DNA from: G965230615 sp965230615
GTDB lineage: Bacteria > Pseudomonadota > Gammaproteobacteria > HTCC5015
NCBI GenBank assembly: GCA_965230615.1
Contig: OZ246012.1
Location: forward strand, 2,542,001 to 2,606,000
Direction: 5' to 3'
Length of the DNA stretch: 64,000 nt
A program made the position numbers and the translations under genes. This document shows, piece after piece, positions 53,474 through 62,409 of this stretch. Numbering within the stretch: the first letter of the stretch is position 1; each line of letters starts with the position of its first letter. Below the pieces are notes generated by a model. That model did no database searches, was not told the DNA's origin, and saw nothing but the letters and a program-made list of their open reading frames with translations.

Positions 53474-53484
53474 ATATTACGTTT
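53474..53484. promoter_or_regulatory. Motif ATATTACGTTT upstream of the TonB-dependent receptor
   Basis: The same 11 bases as at 50200-50210 upstream of the partner lipoprotein gene, about 117 bases before the receptor ATG. A shared regulator is suggested; chance remains possible. Confidence 0.35.
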
Positions 53485-53620
53485 ATGTTTCCTGTTGTAG
53501 AAGGCTATTGAAAAACGATCAATGTAGTCGACTTATGTGACAAATTGATAAATTTTTAAATTTTAATGAAAATAACTATTGAAATTTCGCAAATGTAGTT
53601 TATACATGCCAAGCGCACTT

Positions 53621-53977
53621 TTATTTCAATTGCTCAAATAAACGTTTAATTTTTTGCACCCGTCTTCGATTAACCCCAAAATCCGAGTAGCCCAGTCTTG
53701 ATGCAGAGCGCAAATGCACAAGCCCTTGCTCCAGGTTCAAAACCAACTCCACATCATCGACAAATCGAAATAAGCGGCTACGAAACTCGATATGCAGATA
53801 ATGCTCATCTGCAGAGATCAACCGGGTTCTTGGCAACTGAGTGACTATCTCACAGAGCTTTTGCCACTCAAGCTGTGACTGATCAGCACTTAATACTATT
53901 GGCTCGACAAAGCTTTTATGATGCCGGTTGATAGATTGCACACAGTTAGGTGACTCAGGACAGGGTAATAAGGCCAT
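53621..53977 (-). CDS. DUF1499 family protein
   Basis: 118 residues from the ATG at 53977. It starts ALLPCPESPNCVQS and continues with RTRLISADEHYLHIEFRSRLFRFVDDVELVL and SASRLGYSDFGVNRRR, the DUF1499 pattern. The function is unknown. It lies 22 bases downstream of the diguanylate cyclase gene. The frame is open further upstream into that gene, but those codons overlap its 3' end. Confidence 0.8.
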   Translation of the reverse strand: MALLPCPESPNCVQSINRHHKSFVEPIVLSADQSQLEWQKLCEIVTQLPRTRLISADEHYLHIEFRSRLFRFVDDVELVLNLEQGLVHLRSASRLGYSDFGVNRRRVQKIKRLFEQLK

Positions 53978-53999
53978 TACACTATACAAGCTACTGATT

Positions 54000-55226
54000 T
54001 CACGAGGGCACTTCCTCTTCCAACAAAGCATCGCTGGTTTCCAGCTCTGCTAGGCTAACCTGGTTTCTACCAGCGGCTTTAGCATTGTATAAAGCTTCAT
54101 CGGCCTTTTTTAGCAAGGCCTCACGTGTACTGGTCTTACTTGGGTAAGCCCCGGTAACACCCAGACTAACAGTAATATTTTGGCTTACTGTTGAAGCAGG
54201 ATGCGGTATCTTCAAAGCATTGATATTTTCGCGGATCTCTTCAGCAAGTGACAAAGCCCCATCAGCAGTGGTACTGGGTAGCAATACCACAAACTCCTCA
54301 CCACCAAAACGCGCAACCAGGTCTGTCGGACGCTTTAATGAATCACGAATGCATAATGCAACGCGCTTTAAGCACTCATCACCGGCGATATGCCCCAACT
54401 CATCGTTGTACGCCTTAAAAAAGTCGGCATCAATCATAACCAAAGCCAAGGCAGTTTGCTCACGACTGGCACGCGAAAACTCGGAGGCAAAACGATTATC
54501 AAAGTAGCGCCGATTCGCCACTTGCGTCAAACTATCAGTGGCCGAAAGCTGGGTTAGTTCCTCGTTTAATACCTGCAAACGTGCGTTACTTTGCTTTAAG
54601 GAGTTCGCCAAAGAAAGGTTTTCAAGCTGCAGTCGAAAGGAGTGGGATAAGGCGCGGCTAACCTGATGAGCAAAAATCCACATCGCCACCATAAAAATAA
54701 GTAGAAATATACCCAGGATAAGCTTGATAATTTCATCTTGCAGCAACAGCCAAATAATCACTGGCAATAATACGCTAACCTGAAAGCTGTAATACACTGG
54801 CGTACGGATTGCTAAGGTGATAGCCGCCGCCGCCAGGGAAATTAGCAGGATGATAAGAAAAATGTGATATTGAGACGGTGTCTTGCTTAACATCTGCGTT
54901 AAGCCCAACCCCCAACACAGGCCACTAACGCAAGCTGCAACCAACATCAGCTTATACCATTGGCGAAAGTCCACCAATCCTGGTTTTTGCTTACGAAACA
55001 CCAGATACATCAGGTACTGGCTAAAGAAGGCAATGCTGATAACACACCACCAAACAAAGACAAATTGACCTGCCACCAACTCGCCAAAAACCAGGGCGAT
55101 GAAGCTGGATAACAGAAACCCCATTAAGATGCTGGTAGGCGACTGCATGACCAACATTTTGATCTGCTCTGCCAAAACCGCACGTTGTATTGATTTTTCG
55201 TCTGTCAACAATTTGTGACCGGCCAT
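54000..55226 (-). CDS. Diguanylate cyclase (membrane-anchored GGDEF protein)
   Basis: 408 residues. Six hydrophobic helices (residues about 25-190) are followed by a short coiled stretch (LQLENLSLANSLKQSNARLQVLNEELTQL) and a GGDEF domain. The active site is GGEEF in ARFGGEEFVVLLP, and the inhibitory I-site RPTD stands five residues before it, so product feedback is expected. It makes cyclic di-GMP, promoting sessile life. The membrane part could sense a signal but has no family I can name. It precedes the DUF1499 gene. Confidence 0.92.
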   Translation of the reverse strand: MAGHKLLTDEKSIQRAVLAEQIKMLVMQSPTSILMGFLLSSFIALVFGELVAGQFVFVWWCVISIAFFSQYLMYLVFRKQKPGLVDFRQWYKLMLVAACVSGLCWGLGLTQMLSKTPSQYHIFLIILLISLAAAAITLAIRTPVYYSFQVSVLLPVIIWLLLQDEIIKLILGIFLLIFMVAMWIFAHQVSRALSHSFRLQLENLSLANSLKQSNARLQVLNEELTQLSATDSLTQVANRRYFDNRFASEFSRASREQTALALVMIDADFFKAYNDELGHIAGDECLKRVALCIRDSLKRPTDLVARFGGEEFVVLLPSTTADGALSLAEEIRENINALKIPHPASTVSQNITVSLGVTGAYPSKTSTREALLKKADEALYNAKAAGRNQVSLAELETSDALLEEEVPS

Positions 55227-55495
55227 AAGGCGTCCTCTAAATCGGTAAAAGCCGCCGTGCTTTAAGGATATACACTCAGTGAGAATTTGCCAGTATTAAT
55301 ATAATTCTCATTAGTAAAAACGCAATCCCTGCTCATAATATGCTTCGCTTGCACACTTATGCATGCAATTACCCCGGTCTAGTATCTAATAATACCCACT
55401 CACGTTAGCGTGGGCCACTACCCAAACGGGTGAATTGCTAAGTTTTTACCTTTTTTCTTTCATTAGCGATACCCCTGTCACTACCCTGCCAACAA

Positions 55496-56947
55496 TTATT
55501 CCCTCCAAACCAGATCTAAGGACTTAGCGGCCTTTACGTCATCAAGTTTACGTACCGGCATGGTATACGGCGCCGCATTGACATATTCAGAGCGCTGCTC
55601 AGATTCCGCTAAAATATCCACCATAGCCGCCACAAAGCGGTCAAGGTCTTCTTTACTCTCCGTTTCGGTAGGCTCAATTAACAAACACTCTGGCACCAGT
55701 AACGGAAAGTAGGTTGTTGGCGCATGAAAACCCTTATCCAGCAGCCGCTTGGCAAATGCCATCGCGTTTACGCCTAAATTCTTGGCCTGTTGTTTCAGCG
55801 TCACAATAAACTCATGGGTCGCCCGCCTTTCTGGAAAAGCAATATCAAAGCCATGCTTTTTCAGCTCAACCATCAAATAATTTGCATTTAAGGTCGCAAA
55901 CTCGGCAACCCTTGGCATTCCCTGCCTACCCAGCATTCGCATATAGATATAGGCCCTGAGCAAAACCCCGGCATTTCCCATAAATCCAGATAGCCGACCA
56001 ATGCTATTTGGCAGATCTTGTTCGGTTAACCAACGATAGCTATCATTTTCCTGGGCAACAACGGGCAAGGGTATATAGGGCAATAAGCGCTCGCCGACAC
56101 CAACCGCACCAGAACCAGGCCCGCCCCCGCCGTGTGGCGTTGAAAACGTTTTATGCAAATTGACATGAATCACATCAAACCCCATATCGCCCGGACGCAC
56201 TTTACCAAGAATGGCATTAAGATTCGCGCCATCGTAATACAACAAACCACCTGCATCATGCACAATTTTGGCAATCTTCTGAATACTACGCTCGAATACA
56301 CCCAAGGTTGATGGATTAGTCAGCATAATGCCCGCCGTTTGCGGACCAACAGCAGCCTCCAAGGCTTGGATATCAACATCGCCATTGCTCATGGTCGGAA
56401 TCTCTCTGACGTTGTAGCCGCACATGATAGCCGTCGCTGGATTGGTACCATGCGCAGCATCAGGCACCAGAATTTCATTGCGCGCTGTATCCTGCCGAGC
56501 TTCATGATAGGCTTTAATCATCGCTACCCCAGCGAGCTCGCCTTGCGCACCCGCCATTGGTGTGAGCGATACACTCTGCATACCTGTCACGGCTTTGAGC
56601 ATTTCCTGCAATTCAAACATAGTCTGCATAAAGCCCTGGCTAAATTCAGCCGTTGCATAGGGGTGTCGGTTGAGAAAGCCCGGCAGCATGGCTAGGCTAT
56701 TACATGCCCGTGGGTTGTATTTCATCGTACAAGAGCCCAATGGATAAAACTCAGTATCAATCGAGAAGTTTTTACGAGACAAGCGGGTATAGTGCCGCAC
56801 AGCTTGCAGCTCTGAAACTTCAGGCAAGTTTGGCATATCAGTACGCCGCAAAGCTTCCGGAATATCAACCTTCGTGTTTAATGTGTTATGTACCGACGCT
56901 TGCGCTGTTGTTTTACGACCTTTGACAGAGTGCTCAAAAATTAACAT
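55496..56947 (-). CDS. gcvPB: Glycine dehydrogenase (decarboxylating) subunit 2
   Basis: 483 residues. Second subunit of the split P-protein of the glycine cleavage system, with PLP lysine in HVNLHKTFSTPHGGGGPG. It also contains YPLGSCTMKYNPR and LTPMAGAQGELAG typical of subunit 2. It works with GcvPA as a heterodimer that decarboxylates glycine and loads the aminomethyl group on GcvH. Gap of 73 bases from gcvPA. The two-subunit form is less common in gammaproteobacteria than the fused GcvP, but occurs in some. Confidence 0.96.
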   Translation of the reverse strand: MLIFEHSVKGRKTTAQASVHNTLNTKVDIPEALRRTDMPNLPEVSELQAVRHYTRLSRKNFSIDTEFYPLGSCTMKYNPRACNSLAMLPGFLNRHPYATAEFSQGFMQTMFELQEMLKAVTGMQSVSLTPMAGAQGELAGVAMIKAYHEARQDTARNEILVPDAAHGTNPATAIMCGYNVREIPTMSNGDVDIQALEAAVGPQTAGIMLTNPSTLGVFERSIQKIAKIVHDAGGLLYYDGANLNAILGKVRPGDMGFDVIHVNLHKTFSTPHGGGGPGSGAVGVGERLLPYIPLPVVAQENDSYRWLTEQDLPNSIGRLSGFMGNAGVLLRAYIYMRMLGRQGMPRVAEFATLNANYLMVELKKHGFDIAFPERRATHEFIVTLKQQAKNLGVNAMAFAKRLLDKGFHAPTTYFPLLVPECLLIEPTETESKEDLDRFVAAMVDILAESEQRSEYVNAAPYTMPVRKLDDVKAAKSLDLVWRE

Positions 56948-57020
56948 AGTTTTCCCATTATTTTATGAGGTTGCCTTAATACAACTTGGATACAACTCAG
57001 ATACGACCTAAGCATATGAC

Positions 57021-58379
57021 TTAAGCAAGAGCAGAAGCCAATGAGATTGCGTATTGCTCAATATCAGCGAGTGTTTTTGTTTCTGTCACACACACCAACA
57101 TCGCTTCACCCAAGTCAGGATAATGTTGGCTTAAGTCAAAGCCCGCTAAAATATTATCAGCCGCCATCGACGCAATAACCTTTTCCACAGGTTTGTTCAG
57201 ACGGATAACACACTCATGAAAAAACGCATTATCAAAGACCCGTTCGACGCCCTCAATTGCCGCCAGCTTTTCAAGCAATAGATGCGTATTGTTATAAGAG
57301 GCGGTTGCAACATCCTGCAATCCTTGCGGTCCCATTATCGACATATAAATGGTTGACGCGGTTACTACCAGCCCCTGGTTGGTACAAATATTAGAGGTCG
57401 CTTTTGATCGACGTATATGCTGCTCCCTAGCTTGCAGCGTTAACACAAAGCCTTGCTTGCCTTCCATATCAGTTGTGCGCCCTACGATACGCCCAGGCAT
57501 CTGCCGAACATAAGCTTGCTTCGCACACATATAGCCATAATAAGGCCCACCACTTGCCAGCGGCGCACCTAAGGGTTGCCCATCACCACAAGCGATATCA
57601 ACGCCTGTTTGCCCCCACTGCCCAGGCGGCTTGAGCACAGCTAATGTCGTCGGGTTACATACTGCAATAACTAATGCGCCATTACTATGCGCCCAATTAA
57701 CAATACTATCGACATCTTCCAAAGCACCAAAAAAATTAGGCTGCTGAATAATTACCGCTGCCACATCCTGTCCTTCATAGTCAGTAAAGGCATTGGCGCT
57801 AATCGTGCCACTGCCCGCAGCGTAAGGCAGCTCAACAAGCTCTATTTGCTGATTTCTTACGATAGCATCAGTGCATTGACGATATATCGGGTTGACCGTA
57901 GTGGGCAGTAAGATACGCTTGCTTTTGGATTTTTTATTAGCCCGCACAGCCATCAACACAGCTTCAGCCAAGGCCGAAGCACCATCATATAAAGAAGCAT
58001 TGGAGACATCTAAACCTGTTAGCCCAGCCATCATGGTTTGGTATTCATAGATCAACTGCAAGGTGCCCTGACTGGCCTCAGCTTGATAAGGTGTATAGGC
58101 GCTATAAAACTCCCCTCGTGTCGCAATCTGCCAAACTGCAGCAGGAATATGATGCTCATACGCTCCAGCCCCAATAAAGCACAGGGGCATACCATCAGCT
58201 AATGCACGCTGCTGCATAAGGCGCCCAATCTGCCACTCGTTTAATGACTCTGGAATATCGTCGAGCTGATTAACTTTCAGGGAGGCTGGAATTTCATCGA
58301 ATAATGCTTCGACATTATCGATACCGATCGACGCTAACATATTTTGCACGTCTTCTTCTGTATGTGGAATAAATGGCAT
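57021..58379 (-). CDS. gcvPA: Glycine dehydrogenase (decarboxylating) subunit 1
   Basis: 452 residues. First subunit of the split P-protein. It opens FIPHTEEDVQNMLASIG, and has GAGAYEHHIPAAV, TPYQAEASQGTLQ and the characteristic GRTTDMEGKQGFVLTLQAREQHIRR. Gap of 49 bases from gcvH, 73 from gcvPB, same strand: one operon. Confidence 0.96.
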   Translation of the reverse strand: MPFIPHTEEDVQNMLASIGIDNVEALFDEIPASLKVNQLDDIPESLNEWQIGRLMQQRALADGMPLCFIGAGAYEHHIPAAVWQIATRGEFYSAYTPYQAEASQGTLQLIYEYQTMMAGLTGLDVSNASLYDGASALAEAVLMAVRANKKSKSKRILLPTTVNPIYRQCTDAIVRNQQIELVELPYAAGSGTISANAFTDYEGQDVAAVIIQQPNFFGALEDVDSIVNWAHSNGALVIAVCNPTTLAVLKPPGQWGQTGVDIACGDGQPLGAPLASGGPYYGYMCAKQAYVRQMPGRIVGRTTDMEGKQGFVLTLQAREQHIRRSKATSNICTNQGLVVTASTIYMSIMGPQGLQDVATASYNNTHLLLEKLAAIEGVERVFDNAFFHECVIRLNKPVEKVIASMAADNILAGFDLSQHYPDLGEAMLVCVTETKTLADIEQYAISLASALA

Positions 58380-58428
58380 AACGAATTCAACCCTTAATTG
58401 AAAAGCCTTACATCAGTTGTATTACTGT

Positions 58429-58815
58429 TTACTCTTCAGATGCTAAGTGATTTGCATAACTCGCAGCATCGAGCAACGTTGTCACATCAACTGCGTCACC
58501 TTGCATTTTAAACAACCAACCCTCACCATAAGGATCACTATTGATCAACTCAGGCGACTCCTCCAACGCAGCATTAGTTTCAGTAATTGCACCACTAATA
58601 GGACTGTAAATATCAGACGCCGCTTTCACCGACTCTACCACACAGCAAGCATCACCAGCCTGCACTGCACCTTCATTAGCCGCTTCGACAAACACCAAGT
58701 CACCTAATGCTTCTTGCGCATGATCGGTGATGCCTACACTATAAGTACCGTCACCATTATCTTTTAACCACTCATGTGATTTTGCATAATACAAATCATC
58801 AGGTATATTGCTCAT
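58429..58815 (-). CDS. gcvH: Glycine cleavage system H protein
   Basis: 128 residues from the ATG at 58815, six bases after AGAGG; an ATG two codons upstream has no spacing to that site. Lipoyl-carrier protein that shuttles the aminomethyl group from GcvP to GcvT. The lipoylated lysine is in VESVKAASDIY. Opens NIPDDLYYAKSHEWL. The gap from gcvT is about 135 bases, the largest in the operon. Confidence 0.96.
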   Translation of the reverse strand: MSNIPDDLYYAKSHEWLKDNGDGTYSVGITDHAQEALGDLVFVEAANEGAVQAGDACCVVESVKAASDIYSPISGAITETNAALEESPELINSDPYGEGWLFKMQGDAVDVTTLLDAASYANHLASEE

Positions 58816-58950
58816 AACCATCCTCTTTCTGATTAGTCTTAATTGATAAAGTCTTTATTGCCCGGTAAAACAACTTTAGCTTTAAAAACATTAGTAGCGC
58901 TTTGCACCTTATTCTTAGAGCAGCAATATTTCTATCAGGCACCTGGCAAT

Positions 58951-60021
58951 TTACACTAAAACTTTTCCATCACGCACAAACGGGTATTTCACCACGCTCG
59001 CCGCGACTTGTTTACCGCGTATTTCAACCTGGCACTGATCTCCCATTGTGGCGGGCACACGAGCCAAAGCAATTGTTTGTTTTAAAGTGGGAGAAAAAGT
59101 ACCGCTGGTAATTTCCCCTTCGCCTGCCTCACTAATCACTTTTTGATGCGCACGCAATACACCACGCCCATTTAACAGTAAACCAACCAGCTTACGAGGC
59201 ACGCCTTGTTCACGCTGCGCCGCTAAACTGGCTCGACCGATAAAGTTACGACTGTCCGGCTGCCAAGCAATAGTCCAAGCCAGACCTGACTCCAGCGGGC
59301 TGGTAGACTCATCCATATCACTGCCGTACAGATTCATGCCGGCTTCCAAGCGCAATGTGTCGCGTGCACCTAAGCCGATCGGCGCCACACCTTGCGCAGC
59401 CAGTCGCTGCCAGAGCGTAACGACCTGACTGCCAGGCAGGATAATCTCAAAACCATCTTCACCGGTATATCCGGTACGAGCGATAAACCAGTCACTATGC
59501 ATCATCGCAGAAAAACGCGCGAGCTCGGCAGCTGCAGGCGGTAGAATTGATGCGCAAGCATCTAATACAGCGGGACCCTGTACGGCAATCATAGCCAAAT
59601 CGTCTCTGGTCTCGACATTGATTGTAAAAGCAGAGGCTTGCTCTTCTATCCAGGCTAAGTCTTTCTCACGGGTGCCTGCGTTTACAACGAGGCGATACCA
59701 GTCGCTACGCATATGGTAAACAATCAAATCATCAATAACGCCGGCCTGCTGGTTTAGCATACAGCTATACAATGCTTTACCAGGCACTTTTAAACGCCCT
59801 ACATCATTGGCCAACAAATATTGCAGGAATGCCTGCACCTCATCACCGTGCAAATCCATCACAGCCATGTGAGATACATCAAACATACCAACGCCGTTGC
59901 GCACTTGATGGTGTTCGGTGAGTTGTGAACTGTAATGAATGGGCATATCCCAGCCCGCAAAATCAACAAGTTTTGCGCCCATTTCGACATGAGCATCATA
60001 GAGGGGTGTACGTTTTAACAC
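58951..60021 (-). CDS. gcvT: Aminomethyltransferase (glycine cleavage T protein)
   Basis: 356 residues starting at GTG with GGAGAG about ten bases upstream. Transfers the methylene of the aminomethyl group to tetrahydrofolate, giving methylene-THF and ammonia. Motifs: TPLYDAHVEMGAKLVDFAGWDMPIHY at the N-terminus, FDVSHMAVMDL, TGYTGEDGFEIILPG and GLGARDTLRLEAGMNLYGSDMDE. First gene of the gcv operon, directly under control of the glycine riboswitch. Confidence 0.96.
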   Translation of the reverse strand: MLKRTPLYDAHVEMGAKLVDFAGWDMPIHYSSQLTEHHQVRNGVGMFDVSHMAVMDLHGDEVQAFLQYLLANDVGRLKVPGKALYSCMLNQQAGVIDDLIVYHMRSDWYRLVVNAGTREKDLAWIEEQASAFTINVETRDDLAMIAVQGPAVLDACASILPPAAAELARFSAMMHSDWFIARTGYTGEDGFEIILPGSQVVTLWQRLAAQGVAPIGLGARDTLRLEAGMNLYGSDMDESTSPLESGLAWTIAWQPDSRNFIGRASLAAQREQGVPRKLVGLLLNGRGVLRAHQKVISEAGEGEITSGTFSPTLKQTIALARVPATMGDQCQVEIRGKQVAASVVKYPFVRDGKVLV

Positions 60022-60041
60022 TGTTCGAGTCTCTCCGTAAC

Positions 60042-60072
60042 AAAAAGGGCGGCGAATTTATCTCCACCGCCC
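60042..60072 (-). terminator. Riboswitch expression-platform terminator
   Basis: Read leftward, GGGCGG (60067-60072) pairs with CCGCCC (60047-60052), followed by five T. The hairpin stands right against the 3' strand of the second aptamer's P1 stem and 21 bases before gcvT. Glycine binding would be expected to change its formation and so read-through into the operon. Confidence 0.8.
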
Positions 60073-60312
60073 CTCTGTCCGGTGACCTGAGAGATTAGAA
60101 CATAATAGGTGGGTAAATCTATTATGTTCGTCCCCTTCGGTGGACCCAATGGGTCGCTCTCCAGAGTTGACCTTGCCCAGAGGATTCGAAGTAATGGCCG
60201 TTAGTTCGGATTAGCTTCTGAACAGATCTGTGCAGTCCTTTTGCCTGAGCGTTTCCGGGCGGGTTGCGCCTTCGGCGCCCTCATATTGACAATGAGGGTC
60301 TCTCCTGCATAG
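60073..60312 (-). ncRNA. Tandem glycine riboswitch
   Basis: Two glycine aptamers in series. Aptamer 1 (about 60312 to 60229) has GGAGAG, GCGCCGAAGGCGCAA and CTCAGGCAAAAGGAC closed by TGCAG/CTGCA. Aptamer 2 (about 60166 to 60073) has CTCTGGAGAG, CACCGAAGGGG and CTCTCAGG...GGACAGAG closed by CTCTG/CAGAG. The second conserved junction reads GGTCACCGGAC rather than GGCAAAAGGAC. The linker between the aptamers is about 60 bases. Activates the gcv operon when glycine is abundant. Confidence 0.93.
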
Positions 60313-60334
60313 ATCGTATAGGTCAAGCTGGGTA

Positions 60335-60362
60335 ACTATACCAGCCCACTCGCAAATCCCAA
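60335..60362 (-). promoter_or_regulatory. Probable promoter of the gcv riboswitch transcript
   Basis: Read leftward, TTGGGA (60362-60357) and TATAGT (60340-60335) are 16 bases apart, placing the start about 15-20 bases before aptamer 1. Matches are 4/6 and 5/6 to consensus. Confidence 0.45.
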
Positions 60363-60557
60363 AACACTATAACATAGTGACACAAGCCATTGTTTTAAAA
60401 AGATTTTATTGAATACGATAAATCGATGATTTTACCCAAGCAAGCACTAAAACCCGCCATAAATCAATATCTTATTTGCCGCCCTCAGCCCATAAGTGAT
60501 CAGGGCTTCCAACACAATTTTTATCGATTTTCTTTGCTAATATTTAACCAGCCCAAG

Positions 60558-60595
60558 AAAAAGCCCCCTCATTTCGCATATAAGGGGGCCTTTTT
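60558..60595. terminator. Bidirectional rho-independent terminator
   Basis: GCCCCCT / AGGGGGC with a 13-base loop, flanked by five A on one side and five T on the other. It ends the leftward c5-type cytochrome gene (stop at 60621). Confidence 0.88.
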
Positions 60596-60620
60596 AATAT
60601 CAAGCGACAGCCTAAGGCTG

Positions 60621-61118
60621 TTATTGACTGGCTTCCACCATGTAATCAACCGCAAGTTTAATATCATCATCAGACAAAGCAGGATTGCCGCCCTTGGCCG
60701 GCATAATCCCCTTCCCCTTGATGGCTGAAGTGTATAAAGTCTCGATACCGAGGCTTATACGTGGTTTCCAGCCCGCTATATCACCTAGCTTGGGCGCACC
60801 AGCAACACCTGCCCCGTGACAAGCGCCACAACCACTGCTGTTGTAGGCCGCCTCACCAGGATTTGCCGCCGCAGCTGGCGCTGCCGCTGTGACTGGCGCT
60901 ACAGCGCTCTGCCCTGCAGCTGGGTTGCTTTTCAGGTTGACCAAACCGACTGGCTCAATACGCGCTTTGGCAATCTTTATTTGGGCTGCACTTTTTTCTG
61001 GTCGATGCCCTGCCGCACCGACGACTTGCGCGGCCACAAATACAGCCACGGCTATTAGTACAATCGCACCCGTGACTCCCATGAATGTCAAAAAAAACTG
61101 CTTGTCAGATGTCTCCAC
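60621..61118 (-). CDS. Membrane-anchored cytochrome c5-family protein
   Basis: 165 residues from the GTG at 61118, which is five bases after AGGAG; a GTG two codons upstream sits almost on that site. An uncleaved N-terminal helix (FFLTFMGVTGAIVLIAVAVFVAAQVV) anchors it. A Pro/Ala-rich linker (APVTAAAPAAAANPGE) leads to one c-type haem domain with CGACH and the distal Met probably in GKGIMPAKGG. Electron carrier in the periplasm. It stands near cytochrome c4, as in Pseudomonas-type genomes. Confidence 0.9.
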   Translation of the reverse strand: METSDKQFFLTFMGVTGAIVLIAVAVFVAAQVVGAAGHRPEKSAAQIKIAKARIEPVGLVNLKSNPAAGQSAVAPVTAAAPAAAANPGEAAYNSSGCGACHGAGVAGAPKLGDIAGWKPRISLGIETLYTSAIKGKGIMPAKGGNPALSDDDIKLAVDYMVEASQ

Positions 61119-61358
61119 CGTCACTCCTCGTCCAAGCTTGTAAATAAAGGTTATCGGCCAATTATCAGCACCGCTGAAGCTAGGCCAACGCCGTGGCGGC
61201 AGATTATAGCATTAGATATGCGAGCGTGAAGCATGACATGTTTTTTTTAACAGTATTTCATGCTTTAGCCCAATATTCGGCTAGGCCCCTAACGGCATTA
61301 CTGAGAGATTTTAACGACTCGGTGACTTCCTGTGTTATGATCCTGCCACCAATAGATT

Positions 61359-61435
<77 letters not shown>

Positions 61436-61568
61436 CATCTCGGCACCTTTATTATTTGAAGCTAGACAAAAATCGGAAAAGGTTAGTCTGCTGACAGGAC
61501 AGTGTTGCCTCTGGCAATACTGGCTACCAGGCCGACAGCAGACCTGCCGACCTGACTTTAAGGCTAAA

Positions 61569-62216
61569 CTATTTGCCTTTCTCAGCTGTTTTAGGCTGTA
61601 TACGCGCTGTTTCCAAAGCGACCAAGTGATCAACCACACTGATTAAGCTACCGTTACCACCGGCCATACGCGCCATACTTGAAAAGCGGCCGTTAACAGC
61701 CATTGTGGGCACACCTGTTAAGCGATAAGCGCGTGATAATTCAGCCGCCTTACGCACTTTGCTATCGACATCGAAGGAGTTCATCGCAGCAACAAAGGCT
61801 TTGCTGTCGAGACCTGCTTCAGCGACGATCGCACCAAAATCTTCGGGCTTGCTGAGCTTTTTACCCGCCTTATGGATAGCATCAAAAATAGCTGGATGAC
61901 TTTTATCCAGCACATCTAAGGCCTCACCGGCATAATATGCCTTGGCATACACCATTTGGCTGGCACCAAACACGGCCGGCACAGCTTGAAAGCTCACACC
62001 ATCTGTTAGTTTCGCTTTCCAGCTTTCAACAAAAGGTTCCAGGCTATAACAATGCGGGCAGGTATATAAGAAGAATTCCAACACCTCAACATGACCATCC
62101 CCGCCAGCTAACGGTGGAGTAAGACGTTGATAGTGTACGCCTTCTTGAAAACTCTGTGCCTGTACTTGCCATGGCAAGGTACATAATAAGATGACACTTA
62201 ATAATAATCGCCGCAT
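61569..62216 (-). CDS. dsbA: Thiol:disulfide interchange protein DsbA
   Basis: 215 residues with a signal peptide (LLLSVILLCTLPWQVQA). Periplasmic oxidant that makes disulfide bonds. The thioredoxin-fold active site CPHC is in YTCPHCYSLEPF; the cis-Pro loop is TGVPTMAVNGRF. It lies downstream of cytochrome c4 on the same strand, the conserved order engB / c4 / dsbA. It would oxidise the Cys-rich exported proteins here. Confidence 0.95.
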   Translation of the reverse strand: MRRLLLSVILLCTLPWQVQAQSFQEGVHYQRLTPPLAGGDGHVEVLEFFLYTCPHCYSLEPFVESWKAKLTDGVSFQAVPAVFGASQMVYAKAYYAGEALDVLDKSHPAIFDAIHKAGKKLSKPEDFGAIVAEAGLDSKAFVAAMNSFDVDSKVRKAAELSRAYRLTGVPTMAVNGRFSSMARMAGGNGSLISVVDHLVALETARIQPKTAEKGK

Positions 62217-62319
62217 GAAAAAAGCCCCCTTGTTTGTTGCTTGAGCGAGTTATGACAGGATTCTACCCCGTCAGGTTCCCGTTTTGAATGCTATCGGTAA
62301 CAGATTCGGCCTAACAGAT

Positions 62320-62349
62320 GAATAAGGCGGAGTATACTCCGCCTTATTC
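62320..62349. repeat. 30-bp perfect palindrome between cytochrome c4 and dsbA
   Basis: A 15-base arm beginning GAATAAGGCGG is followed without spacer by its exact complement. It lies about 60 bases after the cytochrome c4 stop and is likely its terminator or an RNA-stabilising hairpin, although no T-run follows. Confidence 0.6.
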
Positions 62350-62409
62350 TAATTCTCACATTGCTGATTTCATTACCAGCGCTACTGCAGCAGAGCAACA
62401 GATAAGGAA

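Noticed and set aside
61498..61520. TTGCC-TCT-GGCAA hairpin after tRNA-Arg as its terminator
   Set aside because: Five-base stem with no T-run; too weak to call.
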